A DNA stretch of 54,512 nt from Lachnospira sp900551945 (GCA_048380335.1 DBFCCI010000053.1:1-54512), one strand, 5' to 3'; shown: positions 45,201-54,496, counted from the first letter of the stretch. The notes: generated by a model from the letters alone, not told the origin. Made by a program: numbers and translations.

Positions 45201-46794
45201 AATTCTCTATTTTAAATGATATTGGCACTTTAGGGTTGACAAATGTTGAAAACTTATCCACAATTTCCCCATTCTTTATTTTTACTGCGCCAATCTCAAT
45301 TATCTGGTCAACGTCTGCTGAAAATCCCGTAGTTTCCAAATCAAATACAACAAATTCATCTTTGAAGGTCTGTCCTTTAGGATTAGTTACTATTTTTTTA
45401 GTATCATCAACAAGATATGCCTCAACACCATATATTATCTTAAAATCTAGCTTTTCGCCTTTCTTTTTATATTGCCCTTTAATATCGCTTATTGCATGGT
45501 ATGCTTCTGTAAATGCCTGCACAACACCGTGGTCTGTTATTGCAATCGCTTTATGTCCCCAACGTATAGCCTGTTTTATAATATCCTTTGCATATGATAC
45601 ACCGTCCATATCACTCATTTTTGTATGACAGTGAAGCTCAACTCTTTTATTTAACGCAAGGTCATTTCTTACAACTCTTGTATCTGAACCCTTTCTTATT
45701 CCAACAACATTTGCTATTGCAATCTCTTGGTCATATCTATCTAATGAAGCAAGTCCTTTGACTTTTACGAAATTCCCCTTTTTTATAAACTCCTTCATTT
45801 CTGAAAGTTGCTCATTTCTTACAAACATTTTTACAGTAATAGTATCTGTAAAATCTGTAATATCGAACATTAAAATTGTCTTTTCATTTCGTATCTCTTT
45901 TTCTTCAATTCTTCTTATCATACCAGAAATAACAACTTCTCCTATTGCTGAGTCAATAGTTTCTATTGCTATTGGTTCTTCGTCAAAATCTCTGCCATAA
46001 AGCACATCATTGTTATTTGATTTTTTAAAGTGTGAATTATCTTTTGAATATTTTTGATTAGAAAACTTATTATTTGAGTTAGAATTAGAAAAAGTACTTG
46101 ATTTTGGCGAATTACTAACACTACTTTTATCCGCTTTATTCTTTGTACTACCTTTTTTATTACTCTTAGCTTCCGTTATTACAGAAGATGTATCTTCACT
46201 CCCTCCTGCCATAGCTGCTCTCATTGTGTTTTCTATCTGCTTTATACGAAGATTAAGCTTATGTTCATTCTCTTTTTCATAGTGACTTTCGGTCTTTTCT
46301 TTATATCTGTAAATAACATCTATATCAAAACCAAATCTATTTAAAAATACTTGCTTAAAATACTTTTGCAAAGAAGTCGCATAAGTCTGCGCTAAAAAGC
46401 TATCTTCTAATGTAATTACAAGACAATCCTCTTTTTCAAATTCAAGTGATGAATTTTTAAGCAAATTGTATTCTAATGTCCAATACTTCTCAAGTTCAAA
46501 CTGTATACTATCGTAATAAGCCTCCATTACAGTAATTGGAGTATATTGCTTTGATAGATTGTAACGGTCTATTATCCTTACGTCCATATTTTTCATTCTG
46601 AAAATTTGTTTTTTTAAAGCATCTTCTACTTTATAAATAAACTGTTTATTAATAAGTTTGTCACTAATAAGATAAACACGCGCCAAAGAATTCGTTGAAG
46701 TCTTTGAAACGCGTGTCACCTCTGTATTAGTAAAATAAACAGCCAAATCTTCAGGAAGTCTTAATGTTTGAAATACATCAAAAAATTTTTGCAT
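42250..46794 (-). CDS. polC: DNA polymerase III, PolC-type alpha subunit
   Basis: 1514 residues, the main replicative polymerase of low-GC Gram-positives. An N-terminal region with an Asn/Ser/Lys-rich linker (about 215-265) comes first. An OB-fold follows, then the PHP domain starting VELHCHTKMSDMDGVSYAKD (about 385). The 3'-5' exonuclease domain is inserted in PHP, from FVVFDLETTGFSADVDQIIE (about 480). A zinc site is CPKCYYND and later CPKCGHK (about 975-1000). The catalytic palm includes KEPDIDLNFSNEYQ (about 1030). The C terminus ends NQLSLFDF, a clamp-binding-type motif. AGAGGTAATTG precedes the ATG. It follows ispG by 32 bases and belongs to the same minus-strand block. Confidence 0.97.
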   Translation of the reverse strand: MQKFFDVFQTLRLPEDLAVYFTNTEVTRVSKTSTNSLARVYLISDKLINKQFIYKVEDALKKQIFRMKNMDVRIIDRYNLSKQYTPITVMEAYYDSIQFELEKYWTLEYNLLKNSSLEFEKEDCLVITLEDSFLAQTYATSLQKYFKQVFLNRFGFDIDVIYRYKEKTESHYEKENEHKLNLRIKQIENTMRAAMAGGSEDTSSVITEAKSNKKGSTKNKADKSSVSNSPKSSTFSNSNSNNKFSNQKYSKDNSHFKKSNNNDVLYGRDFDEEPIAIETIDSAIGEVVISGMIRRIEEKEIRNEKTILMFDITDFTDTITVKMFVRNEQLSEMKEFIKKGNFVKVKGLASLDRYDQEIAIANVVGIRKGSDTRVVRNDLALNKRVELHCHTKMSDMDGVSYAKDIIKQAIRWGHKAIAITDHGVVQAFTEAYHAISDIKGQYKKKGEKLDFKIIYGVEAYLVDDTKKIVTNPKGQTFKDEFVVFDLETTGFSADVDQIIEIGAVKIKNGEIVDKFSTFVNPKVPISFKIENLTGINDSMVIDAPVIEEILPKFLEFCKDAVLVAHNAEFDTSFIINKAEKMGIETEFTYIDTVLLGQFAVPHLSNYKLDTLAKHLNVSLENHHRAVDDAQATADIFIKLIDILAKRDIFTLDKLNEEGKLDDNAIKKLHQYHCIILASSEMGRINLYRLISMSHLKYFNRFPKIPKSMVNKYREGLIIGSACEAGELFRAMVNGRSDAEIARIVNFYDYLEVQPIGNNHFMIEKEDCYVKDEEDLRDLNRRVVALGAKFHKPVVATCDVHFLNPEDEIYRRIIMAGKGFDDADKQPPLYLHTTEEMLQEFDYLGADKAFEIVVTNTNKIMNMCEDIDPVRPDKRPPVIENSDQMLRKICHDKAHELYGPELPEIVTERLERELNSIISNGYSVMYIIAQKLVWKSNDDGYLVGSRGSVGSSFAATMAGITEVNPLSPHYLCPKCYYNDFYSDEVKQFAGGAGCDMPDKICPKCGHKLNKMGFDIPFETFLGFKGNKEPDIDLNFSNEYQSKAHAYTEVIFGKGQTFKAGTIGTVAEKTAQGFVYKYFQEQSEKLGKPIVKRRHEIERIAEGCVDIRRTTGQHPGGIVVLPIGDEIHTFTPVQHPANDMSTPIITTHFDYHSIDHNLLKLDILGHLDPTMIRMLQDLTGIDPLEIPLDSKEVMSLFKDTSALGITPEAIGGCKLGALGIPEFGTDFAMQMLIDTQPKYFSDLVRIAGLSHGTDVWLGNAQELLRTGQATISTAICTRDDIMIYLIQKGLDSELAFTIMEKVRKGKGLTEENEQVMKEHGVPDWYIWSCKKIKYMFPKAHAAAYVMMAWRVAYCKVFYPLAYYCAYFSIRANAFDYEKMAMGQDKLKYFINDYRKRRAESPTGKLSNTEEDELKDMRIVEEMYARGFDFTPIDIYKAKARSFQVIDGKIMPSFKVIDKVGEVAGESIEIAASNGKFLSKDDLRQRAKVGQTVIDKLTDIGLLNGMAQSNQLSLFDF

Positions 46795-46826
46795 TCAATT
46801 ACCTCTTAATCCTATATGACTTTTAT

Positions 46827-47885
46827 TTATTTTCCCCAGTTATCAAGTTCATATTTTAATGTTGACAATAAATCTTGCTCTGGTACTTTTTTAATTATTT
46901 CTCCATGCTTAATAAGCACTCCACAGCCATCTCCGCCTGCTATTCCTAAGTCGGCTTCTTTAGCTTCGCCTGGGCCATTAACAACACAGCCCATTACGGC
47001 AAGTTTAATATCAAGGTCATACTGTGAAACCATTTCCTCAACTTTAGAAGCAAGTCCTATAAGGTCAATTCTTGTACGTCCACAAGTAGGACAAGATACA
47101 ACTTCAATACCACCTTTTCTTAACCCAAGTGTTTTTAAAATAATCTTAGCCGCCTCGATTTCTTTAACTGGATTGTCTGTAAGTGATACTCTTATTGTAT
47201 CACCTATTCCCTCACTTAAGATAAGTCCAAGTCCAATTGATGACTTAATACTTCCAGAAAATGCTGTGCCTGACTCTGTAATACCGACATGAAGCGGATA
47301 GTTAAGCTTTTCTGCTATAAGCTTATGTGCTTTAACACACATAAGTACATCGGAGGATTTAATACTTACTACAAGATTGTCATAACCTAAATCTTCAATA
47401 ATTCTAACCTTGTCAATAGCACTTTCGACAATACCTTCTGCCGTAACGCCATGATACTTTTCAACAAGCTCCTTTTCAAGTGAACCACTATTTACACCGA
47501 CTCTGATTGGAATATTTCTTTCTTTTGCAACATCAACTACTGCTTTAATCTTTTCAGTACTTCCAATGTTACCCGGATTAATTCTAATCTTATCAGCACC
47601 ATTTTCCATAGCCGCAATAGCCATTCTATAGTCAAAATGTATATCAGCCACAAGTGGAATGTGAATTTGCTTCTTAATCTCTTTAATAGAATTAGCCGCT
47701 TCAATAGTAGGCACTGTACATCTTATAATATCACACCCAGCCTTTTCAAGCTCCAAAATCTGCTTTACAGTACTTTCAGTATCTTCTGTATGTGTATTAG
47801 TCATAGACTGTATAAGAATAGGACTCCCCCCACCAATAACCTTATCACCAATCTTAACCTTCTTAGTATTCTCTCTAAAACTCAT
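46827..47885 (-). CDS. ispG: (E)-4-hydroxy-3-methylbut-2-enyl-diphosphate synthase
   Basis: 352 residues from the ATG at 47885 (GGGGTG upstream; an in-frame GTG precedes it). It reduces MEcPP to HMBPP in the MEP isoprenoid pathway, using a [4Fe-4S] cluster. The cluster ligands are in VVSCPTCGRTRIDLIG (two Cys) and MGCVVNGPGEAKEADLGIAG (one Cys, plus Glu). The TIM barrel is seen in IPLVADIHFDYRMAIAAMEN and KIRINPGNIGS. It lies between rseP and polC, and dxr of the same pathway is two genes upstream. Confidence 0.97.
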   Translation of the reverse strand: MSFRENTKKVKIGDKVIGGGSPILIQSMTNTHTEDTESTVKQILELEKAGCDIIRCTVPTIEAANSIKEIKKQIHIPLVADIHFDYRMAIAAMENGADKIRINPGNIGSTEKIKAVVDVAKERNIPIRVGVNSGSLEKELVEKYHGVTAEGIVESAIDKVRIIEDLGYDNLVVSIKSSDVLMCVKAHKLIAEKLNYPLHVGITESGTAFSGSIKSSIGLGLILSEGIGDTIRVSLTDNPVKEIEAAKIILKTLGLRKGGIEVVSCPTCGRTRIDLIGLASKVEEMVSQYDLDIKLAVMGCVVNGPGEAKEADLGIAGGDGCGVLIKHGEIIKKVPEQDLLSTLKYELDNWGK

Positions 47886-47912
47886 CACAACACCCCGTTT
47901 CTTTTTAGTATC

Positions 47913-49301
47913 TTAAAATAATCCAGTAATATCTTTAAACAACACATAAACCATCAGCACCATAAGTAACACCATGCCCACAAAATGCACCATGCCCTCA
48001 TGTTCTTTTTTAACAGGCTTACCTCTTACTGCTTCTATAAGTAAAAACAATAATCTACCACCGTCAAGTGCTGGTATTGGCACAAGGTTCATAACACCTA
48101 AGTTAGCCGATATCATCATAGCAAAGTTAATAAGATTAAGTATAACATAATAAGTTCCATCAACCTTACTTTCTTCCATAACCGAAGAAATAGTGCTTAC
48201 AGTTCCAACAGGCCCCATAAGGTCATTAACACTAGTCTGACCTGTAAACATCATTCCAAGACTCTTTATTACAGCCTTAATTACATAAGTAACTTCATGG
48301 AATGAATACTTTACAACACCTAATGCAGAAGTCTTTTGTCTTATTCCATAGCTTACAAAACCTGTATTATATGCTTCTGTCTCTACAAGCTCTGGTGTAA
48401 CATTAAAAGTAAGCTCTTCACCATTTCTTACTACAACTACACTAACTGTACTGTCCTTCGTTTCTGAAATTATCTCAGATAACTGATTACCATTTTCAAG
48501 TTCAGTTCCATTGACAGACTTTATTATATCTTTACTTTTTATACCGCCTTTTTCTGCTGGTGAACCGACATTAACAGAATTAACAACTCTATCTGTTGTA
48601 ATAGTAATTCCAAACTTATATGCCTTAGAATTACTATACTCAGGTGTAAGTGTTGTAATATACTGCTTACCATCACGTTCATAAGTTATATCCATAACAT
48701 TTGACGCATGATAACTTCTATAAAATGAATACTCTCTTGCAAATGTTATCTTTTCACCATTAACTTTTGTAATTCTATCACCCACTTGAAGCCCTGCCTG
48801 CGTTGCTGGCGAATTATCCGAAATCTTATCTACTGTACAAGGGTCATATCCTGTTGAACCAACAACTATTAAAGCAAGCACAAAGGCAAGAAGAAAGTTA
48901 AAAAATGGGCCTGCAACAATAATAGCTATTCTTGACCAAACAGACTTATTAGCAAACGACTTTGACTCATCATATCCTTGCTTTAACAACATCTCTCGCT
49001 CAGATATCTCAGCTCTATCATTATTATCTTTCTCATCTTCGCTTTCGTCATCATCTTCACTTCTATCTAGCGGGTCATCCATAAAATCTTGACCAAGCAT
49101 TACACAAGCCCCACCAAATGGAAGAAGTCTTAAAGAATATTCTGTCTTTCCCTTTTTAAAACTTATAATCTTAGGTCCAAAGCCTATAAAAAACTCTGTT
49201 ACTTCAACACCATTTGCCTTAGCAATAATAAAATGACCAAACTCATGTATAATTACAATTATACTAAGCATTAAAATGGCTGCAATAATATTTAAAACCA
49301 A
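47913..49301 (-). CDS. rseP: Site-2 intramembrane metalloprotease RseP
   Basis: 462 residues starting at a TTG (49301) with AGGTGG before it; no nearer ATG would keep the active site. The zinc motif HEFGH is at residues 19-23 in membrane helix 1. A PDZ domain lies in the middle (SPAEKGGIKSKDIIKSVNGT), and the third zinc ligand region is MNLVPIPALDGGRLLF near the C terminus. Membrane enzyme that cleaves anti-sigma factors or signal peptides within the bilayer. Odd feature: an acidic stretch (about 74-112, rich in D/E: DRSEDDDESEDEKDNND) between helix 1 and helix 2, absent from short homologues. It begins one base after the dxr stop. Confidence 0.94.
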   Translation of the reverse strand: MVLNIIAAILMLSIIVIIHEFGHFIIAKANGVEVTEFFIGFGPKIISFKKGKTEYSLRLLPFGGACVMLGQDFMDDPLDRSEDDDESEDEKDNNDRAEISEREMLLKQGYDESKSFANKSVWSRIAIIVAGPFFNFLLAFVLALIVVGSTGYDPCTVDKISDNSPATQAGLQVGDRITKVNGEKITFAREYSFYRSYHASNVMDITYERDGKQYITTLTPEYSNSKAYKFGITITTDRVVNSVNVGSPAEKGGIKSKDIIKSVNGTELENGNQLSEIISETKDSTVSVVVVRNGEELTFNVTPELVETEAYNTGFVSYGIRQKTSALGVVKYSFHEVTYVIKAVIKSLGMMFTGQTSVNDLMGPVGTVSTISSVMEESKVDGTYYVILNLINFAMMISANLGVMNLVPIPALDGGRLLFLLIEAVRGKPVKKEHEGMVHFVGMVLLMVLMVYVLFKDITGLF

Positions 49302-49302
49302 T

Positions 49303-50445
49303 TTACCACCTGCTTTCGATTAATTCATATGCACTATGCTCTGTCTGTAATATCTGCTCTACACTAGGATTTTCAATAAACTTTGTTTCTTCCATTGCAT
49401 ATTGTATTATCTCTGGTATATCAAGATATTTAATCTTTCTGTTTAAGAATTTATCTACTGCAAGTTCATTTGCCGCATTAAATGCAGTTGGTATATTGCC
49501 ACCTAGTTGTGCTGCCTGATATGCCAACTTTAACGCCTTAAATGTTTCAAAATCAGGTTCTTCAAAAGTAATCTGTTTAAGCTTAAAGAAATCAACTCTT
49601 TCTGTATTAAGTGGTCTTCTGTGTGGATAATAAAGCGCATATTGTATAGGAAGACGCATATCAGGACTTCCAAGCTGTGCCATAATTCCACCATCAACAA
49701 ATTCCACCATAGAATGAATAATACTCTGTGGCTGTATAACAACTTGCACATCTTTAGCCGGCACATTAAAAAGCCACTGTGCCTCCATAACTTCAAGCCC
49801 TTTATTAGCCATAGTTGACGAGTCAATTGTAATCTTTCTGCCCATTGACCAGTTAGGGTGTTTTAATGCGTCTTCAAGTGTAACATTTTCAAGGTCACTT
49901 CTTTTCTTTCCTCTAAAAGGTCCACCCGATGCGGTAAGAAGAATTTTACTTACTTCTTTGTGATATTCGCCATTAAGTGACTGGAAAATAGCCGAATGTT
50001 CACTATCAACGGGATAAATATTAACGCCACATTCCTTTGCAAGCTTCATAATAATATGTCCTGCTGTAACAAGAGTTTCCTTATTAGCAAGCGCAATATC
50101 CTTATGTGCTTTAATTGCCTCTATAGTTGGAATTATACCCATCATTCCAACTACAGCAGTAAGTACTATGTCAGCTTCTTTTATTGTAGCTACTTCAACA
50201 AGTCCCTCTTGACCATAAACCACCTTAATGTCCATATCAGAAAGCATAACTTTTAATTCCTGCGCAAGCTCTTGTGTACTCACACATACAAGCTGGGGCT
50301 TAAATTCTCTTACTTGCTTTTCAAGTTCATGTATCCTTGTTCCTGCTGCCATTGCAACAACATTAATATCCTTATTTCTTCTTATTACATCAAGGGTTTG
50401 TGTTCCGATTGAACCAGTTGAACCTAATAACGATATATTTTTCAT
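49303..50445 (-). CDS. dxr: 1-deoxy-D-xylulose-5-phosphate reductoisomerase
   Basis: 380 residues from the ATG at 50445, set by ATGAGGATTGAC before it and by the canonical N terminus MKNISLLGSTGSIGTQTLDV (NADPH site). It converts DXP to MEP, the first committed step of the MEP pathway. LANKETLVTAG and PVDSEHSAIFQSL (metal and substrate site) and HPNWSMGRKITIDSSTMANK are all present. Sits between cdsA and rseP in the conserved order of Firmicutes. Confidence 0.97.
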   Translation of the reverse strand: MKNISLLGSTGSIGTQTLDVIRRNKDINVVAMAAGTRIHELEKQVREFKPQLVCVSTQELAQELKVMLSDMDIKVVYGQEGLVEVATIKEADIVLTAVVGMMGIIPTIEAIKAHKDIALANKETLVTAGHIIMKLAKECGVNIYPVDSEHSAIFQSLNGEYHKEVSKILLTASGGPFRGKKRSDLENVTLEDALKHPNWSMGRKITIDSSTMANKGLEVMEAQWLFNVPAKDVQVVIQPQSIIHSMVEFVDGGIMAQLGSPDMRLPIQYALYYPHRRPLNTERVDFFKLKQITFEEPDFETFKALKLAYQAAQLGGNIPTAFNAANELAVDKFLNRKIKYLDIPEIIQYAMEETKFIENPSVEQILQTEHSAYELIESRW

Positions 50446-50515
50446 GTCAATCCTCATTTCTATACAACTTTTATAAGTTTTGTTGTTTAATTGATATGAC
50501 AACTTCAATCATTAA

Positions 50516-51322
50516 TTAAAGACGATTTAAGATAAATACTGCCCAAAATACCGCTGGTGCTGTAAATATTACACTGTCATATCTGTCAAGTATTCCGCCA
50601 TGACCTGGAATTAACTTTCCATAGTCTTTTATATTGTGATTACGTTTAATAGCTGACGCTGTCAAATCACCTATTATAGCAAGTATTGCACCTACAAAGC
50701 TTGCTATTGCAAATATAAGTACAGGGTGTATAAAATTTTCTGTAATACGACCACTTACTATATATCCCAATATAGCTCCCAATAGAGTAGACCCTGCAAT
50801 TCCACCAATTGCACCCTCTATTGACTTTTTAGGCGACAATATTGGTGCCATCTTGTGCTTTCCTAAAAATACACCAGTAAAATATGCGCAAGTATCATTG
50901 CCCCAAGAAGCAATAAATACAAGCCATACTATATATATTCCATCTTCAAGAATACGAACTTTATAAATATATGAAAGCATTACTGCCACATAGAAAAGCC
51001 CTAAAAACATCAATGTAACTTGTTCTATTGTATACTTTGGAAATGTAAACACATATACAGACATAATTGCCATTAATACAACTACAAATACAAAAATATC
51101 ATACTTTTCATATCCTGTTATAATACATAAGTAATAAAGGATTGCTCCTAAATATCCCACAAATGCCATAGGACTTTTTTGCATATTAATAACTTTATAT
51201 AATTCATACATACCAATAAGTGAAACACCTAGACACAAAAGATATAGATATAACCCACCGTAAAACGATGAAGATATCATTATTATTGCCAAAACTATTC
51301 CACTTAAAATTCTAGTCTTCAC
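50516..51322 (-). CDS. cdsA: Phosphatidate cytidylyltransferase
   Basis: 268 residues with about eight membrane helices. It makes CDP-diacylglycerol from phosphatidate and CTP. The signature region is KHKMAPILSPKKSIEGAIGG then KDYGKLIPGHGGILDRYDS, the CDS family motif. It begins 3 bases after the uppS stop, so the two are coupled. Confidence 0.96.
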   Translation of the reverse strand: MKTRILSGIVLAIIMISSSFYGGLYLYLLCLGVSLIGMYELYKVINMQKSPMAFVGYLGAILYYLCIITGYEKYDIFVFVVVLMAIMSVYVFTFPKYTIEQVTLMFLGLFYVAVMLSYIYKVRILEDGIYIVWLVFIASWGNDTCAYFTGVFLGKHKMAPILSPKKSIEGAIGGIAGSTLLGAILGYIVSGRITENFIHPVLIFAIASFVGAILAIIGDLTASAIKRNHNIKDYGKLIPGHGGILDRYDSVIFTAPAVFWAVFILNRL

Positions 51323-51325
51323 ACT

Positions 51326-52060
51326 TTATTCCTCCTTGACACCACCAAATCTTCTCTCTCGTTTATTATATTTTTCAAATGCCTTAATTAATTCCTCTTT
51401 ATTAAAATCTGGCCAATGTACATCTGTAAAATAAAATTCAGTGTACGCAAGCTGCCATGGAAGATAATTAGATAGTCGTTGCTCTCCACTTGTTCTTATC
51501 AGTAAATCTGGGTCAGGCAATTCCCAAGTATCAAGATTAGCTGATATAAGCTGTTCTGTGATATCACTAGCTTGTAGTTTCCCTTCACTAACTTGAGTTG
51601 CAAGCTTTCTTACAGCTCTTGTAATCTCATCTCTTCCACCATAATTAATTGCAATTGTAAAATTAAGTCCTGTGTTATTTTTTGTCTTTTCTTCAAGATT
51701 TTCAATGCTTGCAATAATATCATCACTAAGTTCTTCTCTTCTTCCAATAACACGACATCTTACATTGTTATCCATAGACTTTTTAACACAACCTTTAAGA
51801 TATGACCTTAATATTGTCATAAGTGTTGATACTTCACCTTGTGACCTTTTCCAGTTTTCGGTAGAAAAAGCATATACTGTAAAATACTTAACACCCAAAT
51901 CATCAACAACTGATAACATATCTTCAACCACTTGACTTCCCACCTTATGCCCATAAGTTCTAGGCATATGACGTTGTTTTGCCCATCTTCCATTTCCATC
52001 GAGAATAACAGCTACATGCTGTGGTATTTTAAGTCCAAGTTCCTCATTAATATTATCCAT
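51326..52060 (-). CDS. uppS: Undecaprenyl diphosphate synthase (cis-prenyltransferase)
   Basis: 244 residues. It builds the C55 lipid carrier for peptidoglycan from FPP and IPP. The catalytic motif HVAVILDGNGRWAKQRHMPR includes the essential Asp, followed by GHKVGSQVV, YAFSTENWKR, and the C-terminal DLLIRTSGEQRLSNYLPWQL. It precedes cdsA by 3 bases; a terminator hairpin separates it from frr. Confidence 0.97.
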   Translation of the reverse strand: MDNINEELGLKIPQHVAVILDGNGRWAKQRHMPRTYGHKVGSQVVEDMLSVVDDLGVKYFTVYAFSTENWKRSQGEVSTLMTILRSYLKGCVKKSMDNNVRCRVIGRREELSDDIIASIENLEEKTKNNTGLNFTIAINYGGRDEITRAVRKLATQVSEGKLQASDITEQLISANLDTWELPDPDLLIRTSGEQRLSNYLPWQLAYTEFYFTDVHWPDFNKEELIKAFEKYNKRERRFGGVKEE

Positions 52061-52114
52061 AACAATCCTCTCTTTTTAATTTTCATTCCCCATAATAATA
52101 TAATCAACACAAAA

Positions 52115-52142
52115 ATCCGTAGAAATATAGCTTCCTACGGAT
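52115..52142 (-). terminator. Terminator between frr and uppS
   Basis: Perfect 8-bp arms ATCCGTAG and CTACGGAT with a 12-base loop, then TTTTTG on the minus strand, 13 bases past the frr stop. The genes downstream may have their own promoter, or this may attenuate. Confidence 0.75.
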
Positions 52143-52154
52143 TAATAATAATTA

Positions 52155-52706
52155 TTATACTGTAAGTATTTCCTTAGTCTTATTTTCTACTGCCTTGTCT
52201 ATTAATGCTGTATACTTATCAGTAAGCTTTTGAATATCATCTTCTGTTCCCTTAAGTTCATCATCAGATATTTCACCAGCTTTATTCTGCTTCTTAAATG
52301 CGTCATTAGCATCACGTCTTACATTTCTTACAGCAACCTTAGCATTGTCGCCTTTCTTCTTAACGTCTTTTGCAAGCTCCTTACGTCTGTCTTCTGTAAG
52401 CTCTGGAAATACAAGTCTTATAACTTTACCATCATTATTAGGAGTAAGTCCTAAATCTGAAACAAGAATAGCTTTTTCAATTTCTTTGATAAGACTGCTT
52501 TCCCAAGGCTGAATTTGTAACATTCTAGCTTCTGGAACTGAAATGTTAGCAACCTGTTGTAAAGATGTTGGTGTTCCATAATAATCAACCTTAATCTTAT
52601 CAAGAATATGTGGGTTAGCTCGTCCTGCTCTAATTGTTGTATATTCTTCTTCTAATGCTTCTATTGTCTTAACCATCTTGTCTTCGTATACTTTAATATC
52701 GCTCAT
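52155..52706 (-). CDS. frr: Ribosome recycling factor
   Basis: 183 residues. It splits post-termination ribosomes together with EF-G. RAGRANPHILDKIKVDYYGTP near residue 30, ARMLQIQPWESSLIKEIEKA and VRNVRRDANDAFKKQNKAGE are conserved landmarks. It follows pyrH as in most Firmicutes, with a 131-base gap. Confidence 0.97.
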   Translation of the reverse strand: MSDIKVYEDKMVKTIEALEEEYTTIRAGRANPHILDKIKVDYYGTPTSLQQVANISVPEARMLQIQPWESSLIKEIEKAILVSDLGLTPNNDGKVIRLVFPELTEDRRKELAKDVKKKGDNAKVAVRNVRRDANDAFKKQNKAGEISDDELKGTEDDIQKLTDKYTALIDKAVENKTKEILTV

Positions 52707-52837
52707 TTTAATAATCTCCTCTTTGTTTTAAATATCCAAGCTTTGTGTTGAAATATCTTTTTACTTAATATAACTTAATATTTTTAAGATATATTCTTTA
52801 TGTCTATATTATCAGATTATATATCAGTTAGTCAAAC

Positions 52838-53545
52838 TTAATCTACTGTTACAACTGTTCCATTGAACTTTCCTGTCATTGCATTAAGAATACTGTTCTT
52901 TTCTTCAAGACCAAATACCATTAATGGCATTTTATTTTCCATACACATTACTGACGCTGTCATATCAATAACACCAAGCTTCTTATCTACAACTTCTTGA
53001 ATTGATATCTCATCATATTTCTTAGCATCTTTATTAACTGCTGGGTCACTGTCGTAAATTCCATCAATTGACTTAGCAAGAAGAATTGCGTCTGCGTCCA
53101 TCTCAATTGCTCTAAGCACAATACCTGTATCTGTTGAGAAATATGGGTGTCCTGTACCGCCTGCAAAGAATACTACCATTCCCTTTGAGAAATACTTATT
53201 AGCTCTATCTTTTGAGAACAACTTTGTCATGCTTCCACATTCAAATGGTGTAAGTATATTAGTCATTATTCCTTCTGAACGGAATATTTCTGATACATAA
53301 ATGCAGTTCATAATAGTTGCAAGCATACCAATCTGGTCAGCTTTTGGTCTATCTATATTGTCATTAGAACGACCTCTCCAATAGTTACCACCACCAATAA
53401 CTACACCTACATCTATTCCTTTTTCAATAATCTGCTTTACTTGTCTTGCAATATCAGCAATAAGCTCATCATCATATCCTGATTTATTCTTACCTGCAAG
53501 TGCTTCTCCACTAAGTTTAAGTATTACTCTTTTAATCTCTTTCAT
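52838..53545 (-). CDS. pyrH: UMP kinase
   Basis: 235 residues. It phosphorylates UMP to UDP and belongs to the amino-acid-kinase fold, unlike eukaryotic UMP/CMP kinases. ILKLSGEALAGKNKSGYDDE (phosphate loop), VIGGGNYWRGRSNDN and FAGGTGHPYFSTDTGIVLRA are typical. It precedes frr; the bactofilin gene lies 26 bases upstream, so the two are probably one transcript. Confidence 0.97.
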   Translation of the reverse strand: MKEIKRVILKLSGEALAGKNKSGYDDELIADIARQVKQIIEKGIDVGVVIGGGNYWRGRSNDNIDRPKADQIGMLATIMNCIYVSEIFRSEGIMTNILTPFECGSMTKLFSKDRANKYFSKGMVVFFAGGTGHPYFSTDTGIVLRAIEMDADAILLAKSIDGIYDSDPAVNKDAKKYDEISIQEVVDKKLGVIDMTASVMCMENKMPLMVFGLEEKNSILNAMTGKFNGTVVTVD

Positions 53546-53571
53546 CTTTCTACCTCTGTATCTTAATAAAA

Positions 53572-54270
53572 TTAAATATTAAATATTGCTTCCATATCTA
53601 CATCAGAATAGCATTGTGTACATCTTCCATCAATTGTAGCACCATTATTAATCTGAACTGTCTTAGACTTTATATCACCAGATACAATTGCTGTTGAGTC
53701 AATAATTACAGGTCCTCTTACGTCTATATCACCTTTAATAGCTCCTGCAATTACTGCTGAAGTTCCATTAATATTACCAACAATTACTGTATTTTGTCCT
53801 ATCTTTACTGCTCCTCTTGCTAAAATATCTCCTTCAATCTTAGCATCGTTGGCAAATACTTCACCCGCATTAGAATTGCCTTTTACTGTTCCACCAACAG
53901 TAAGCTTTCCACGACATCTAACATCTCCTATAACTGTTCCAAATATATCAATAGAACCTAATCCGTCAAAATTACCTTCTACTTTAAGTCCTGCTGTAAT
54001 AACTGCTGTTTCATCAACTGGTGTTACTCCATCGTCATCATCATCTGAGTCTTCATTATCTTCTTCTTCGTCGTCAATATCTTCTACTGCTTCTTCACTA
54101 TCATCATAATCTTGTGAAGCGACATCTTTAGTTTTACCTTCTAAAATAGCAGAAACATTGTCTATATCGTCATCTAAGGTATTAACCATCTCATTATCAT
54201 CAGCAGTATTTCCATCTATTCCATTGGCTGCCTCTGACAAGTCATCTTTAAAGTCCTTAAAAAAACCCAT
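53572..54270 (-). CDS. Bactofilin family cytoskeletal protein
   Basis: 232 residues from the ATG at 54270 (MGFFKDFKDDLSEAANGIDG); GGAGG lies ten bases upstream. Residues about 20-95 are an acidic, Asp/Glu-rich and presumably flexible head. Residues about 95-225 are the bactofilin beta-helix: AVITAGLKVEGNFDGLGSID, then repeated short turns such as GDVRCRGKLTVGGTVKGNSN and KGDIDVRGPVIIDSTAIVSG. Bactofilins polymerise without nucleotide and organise cell-wall enzymes, polar structures or flagella in various bacteria. Its role here is unknown. Placed upstream of pyrH. Confidence 0.88.
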   Translation of the reverse strand: MGFFKDFKDDLSEAANGIDGNTADDNEMVNTLDDDIDNVSAILEGKTKDVASQDYDDSEEAVEDIDDEEEDNEDSDDDDDGVTPVDETAVITAGLKVEGNFDGLGSIDIFGTVIGDVRCRGKLTVGGTVKGNSNAGEVFANDAKIEGDILARGAVKIGQNTVIVGNINGTSAVIAGAIKGDIDVRGPVIIDSTAIVSGDIKSKTVQINNGATIDGRCTQCYSDVDMEAIFNI

Positions 54271-54370
54271 CTTTAACTTTCCTCCATATATGTACACATT
54301 TATTTAAGTATATCACATAAAATGTTACAAGAGAAGTTTTTTGTCAACTTTTTTATTAACTTTTTATATT

Positions 54371-54408
54371 AGGTTCTAAACTTTACTTGGGGGTAAAGTT
54401 TAGAGCCT
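54371..54408 (+). terminator. Hairpin upstream of the right-edge gene (terminator or element end)
   Basis: 16-bp arms AGGTTCTAAACTTTAC and GTAAAGTTTAGAGCCT with one mismatch and a short G-rich loop, then ATTTATTTTTTT on the plus strand. No plus-strand gene precedes it within the window, which raises the alternative that it is the end of an insertion sequence. Confidence 0.45.
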
Positions 54409-54496
54409 ATTTATTTTTTTCAAAAAAGAATAGGCATAAACACTCCCATACGATATAATTAAATCACCACAAAATAACACATCAAGGAGAATATTT

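Noticed and set aside
52115..52142. A regulatory attenuator controlling uppS
   Set aside because: No leader peptide or alternative pairing was visible; an ordinary terminator after frr is the simpler reading.
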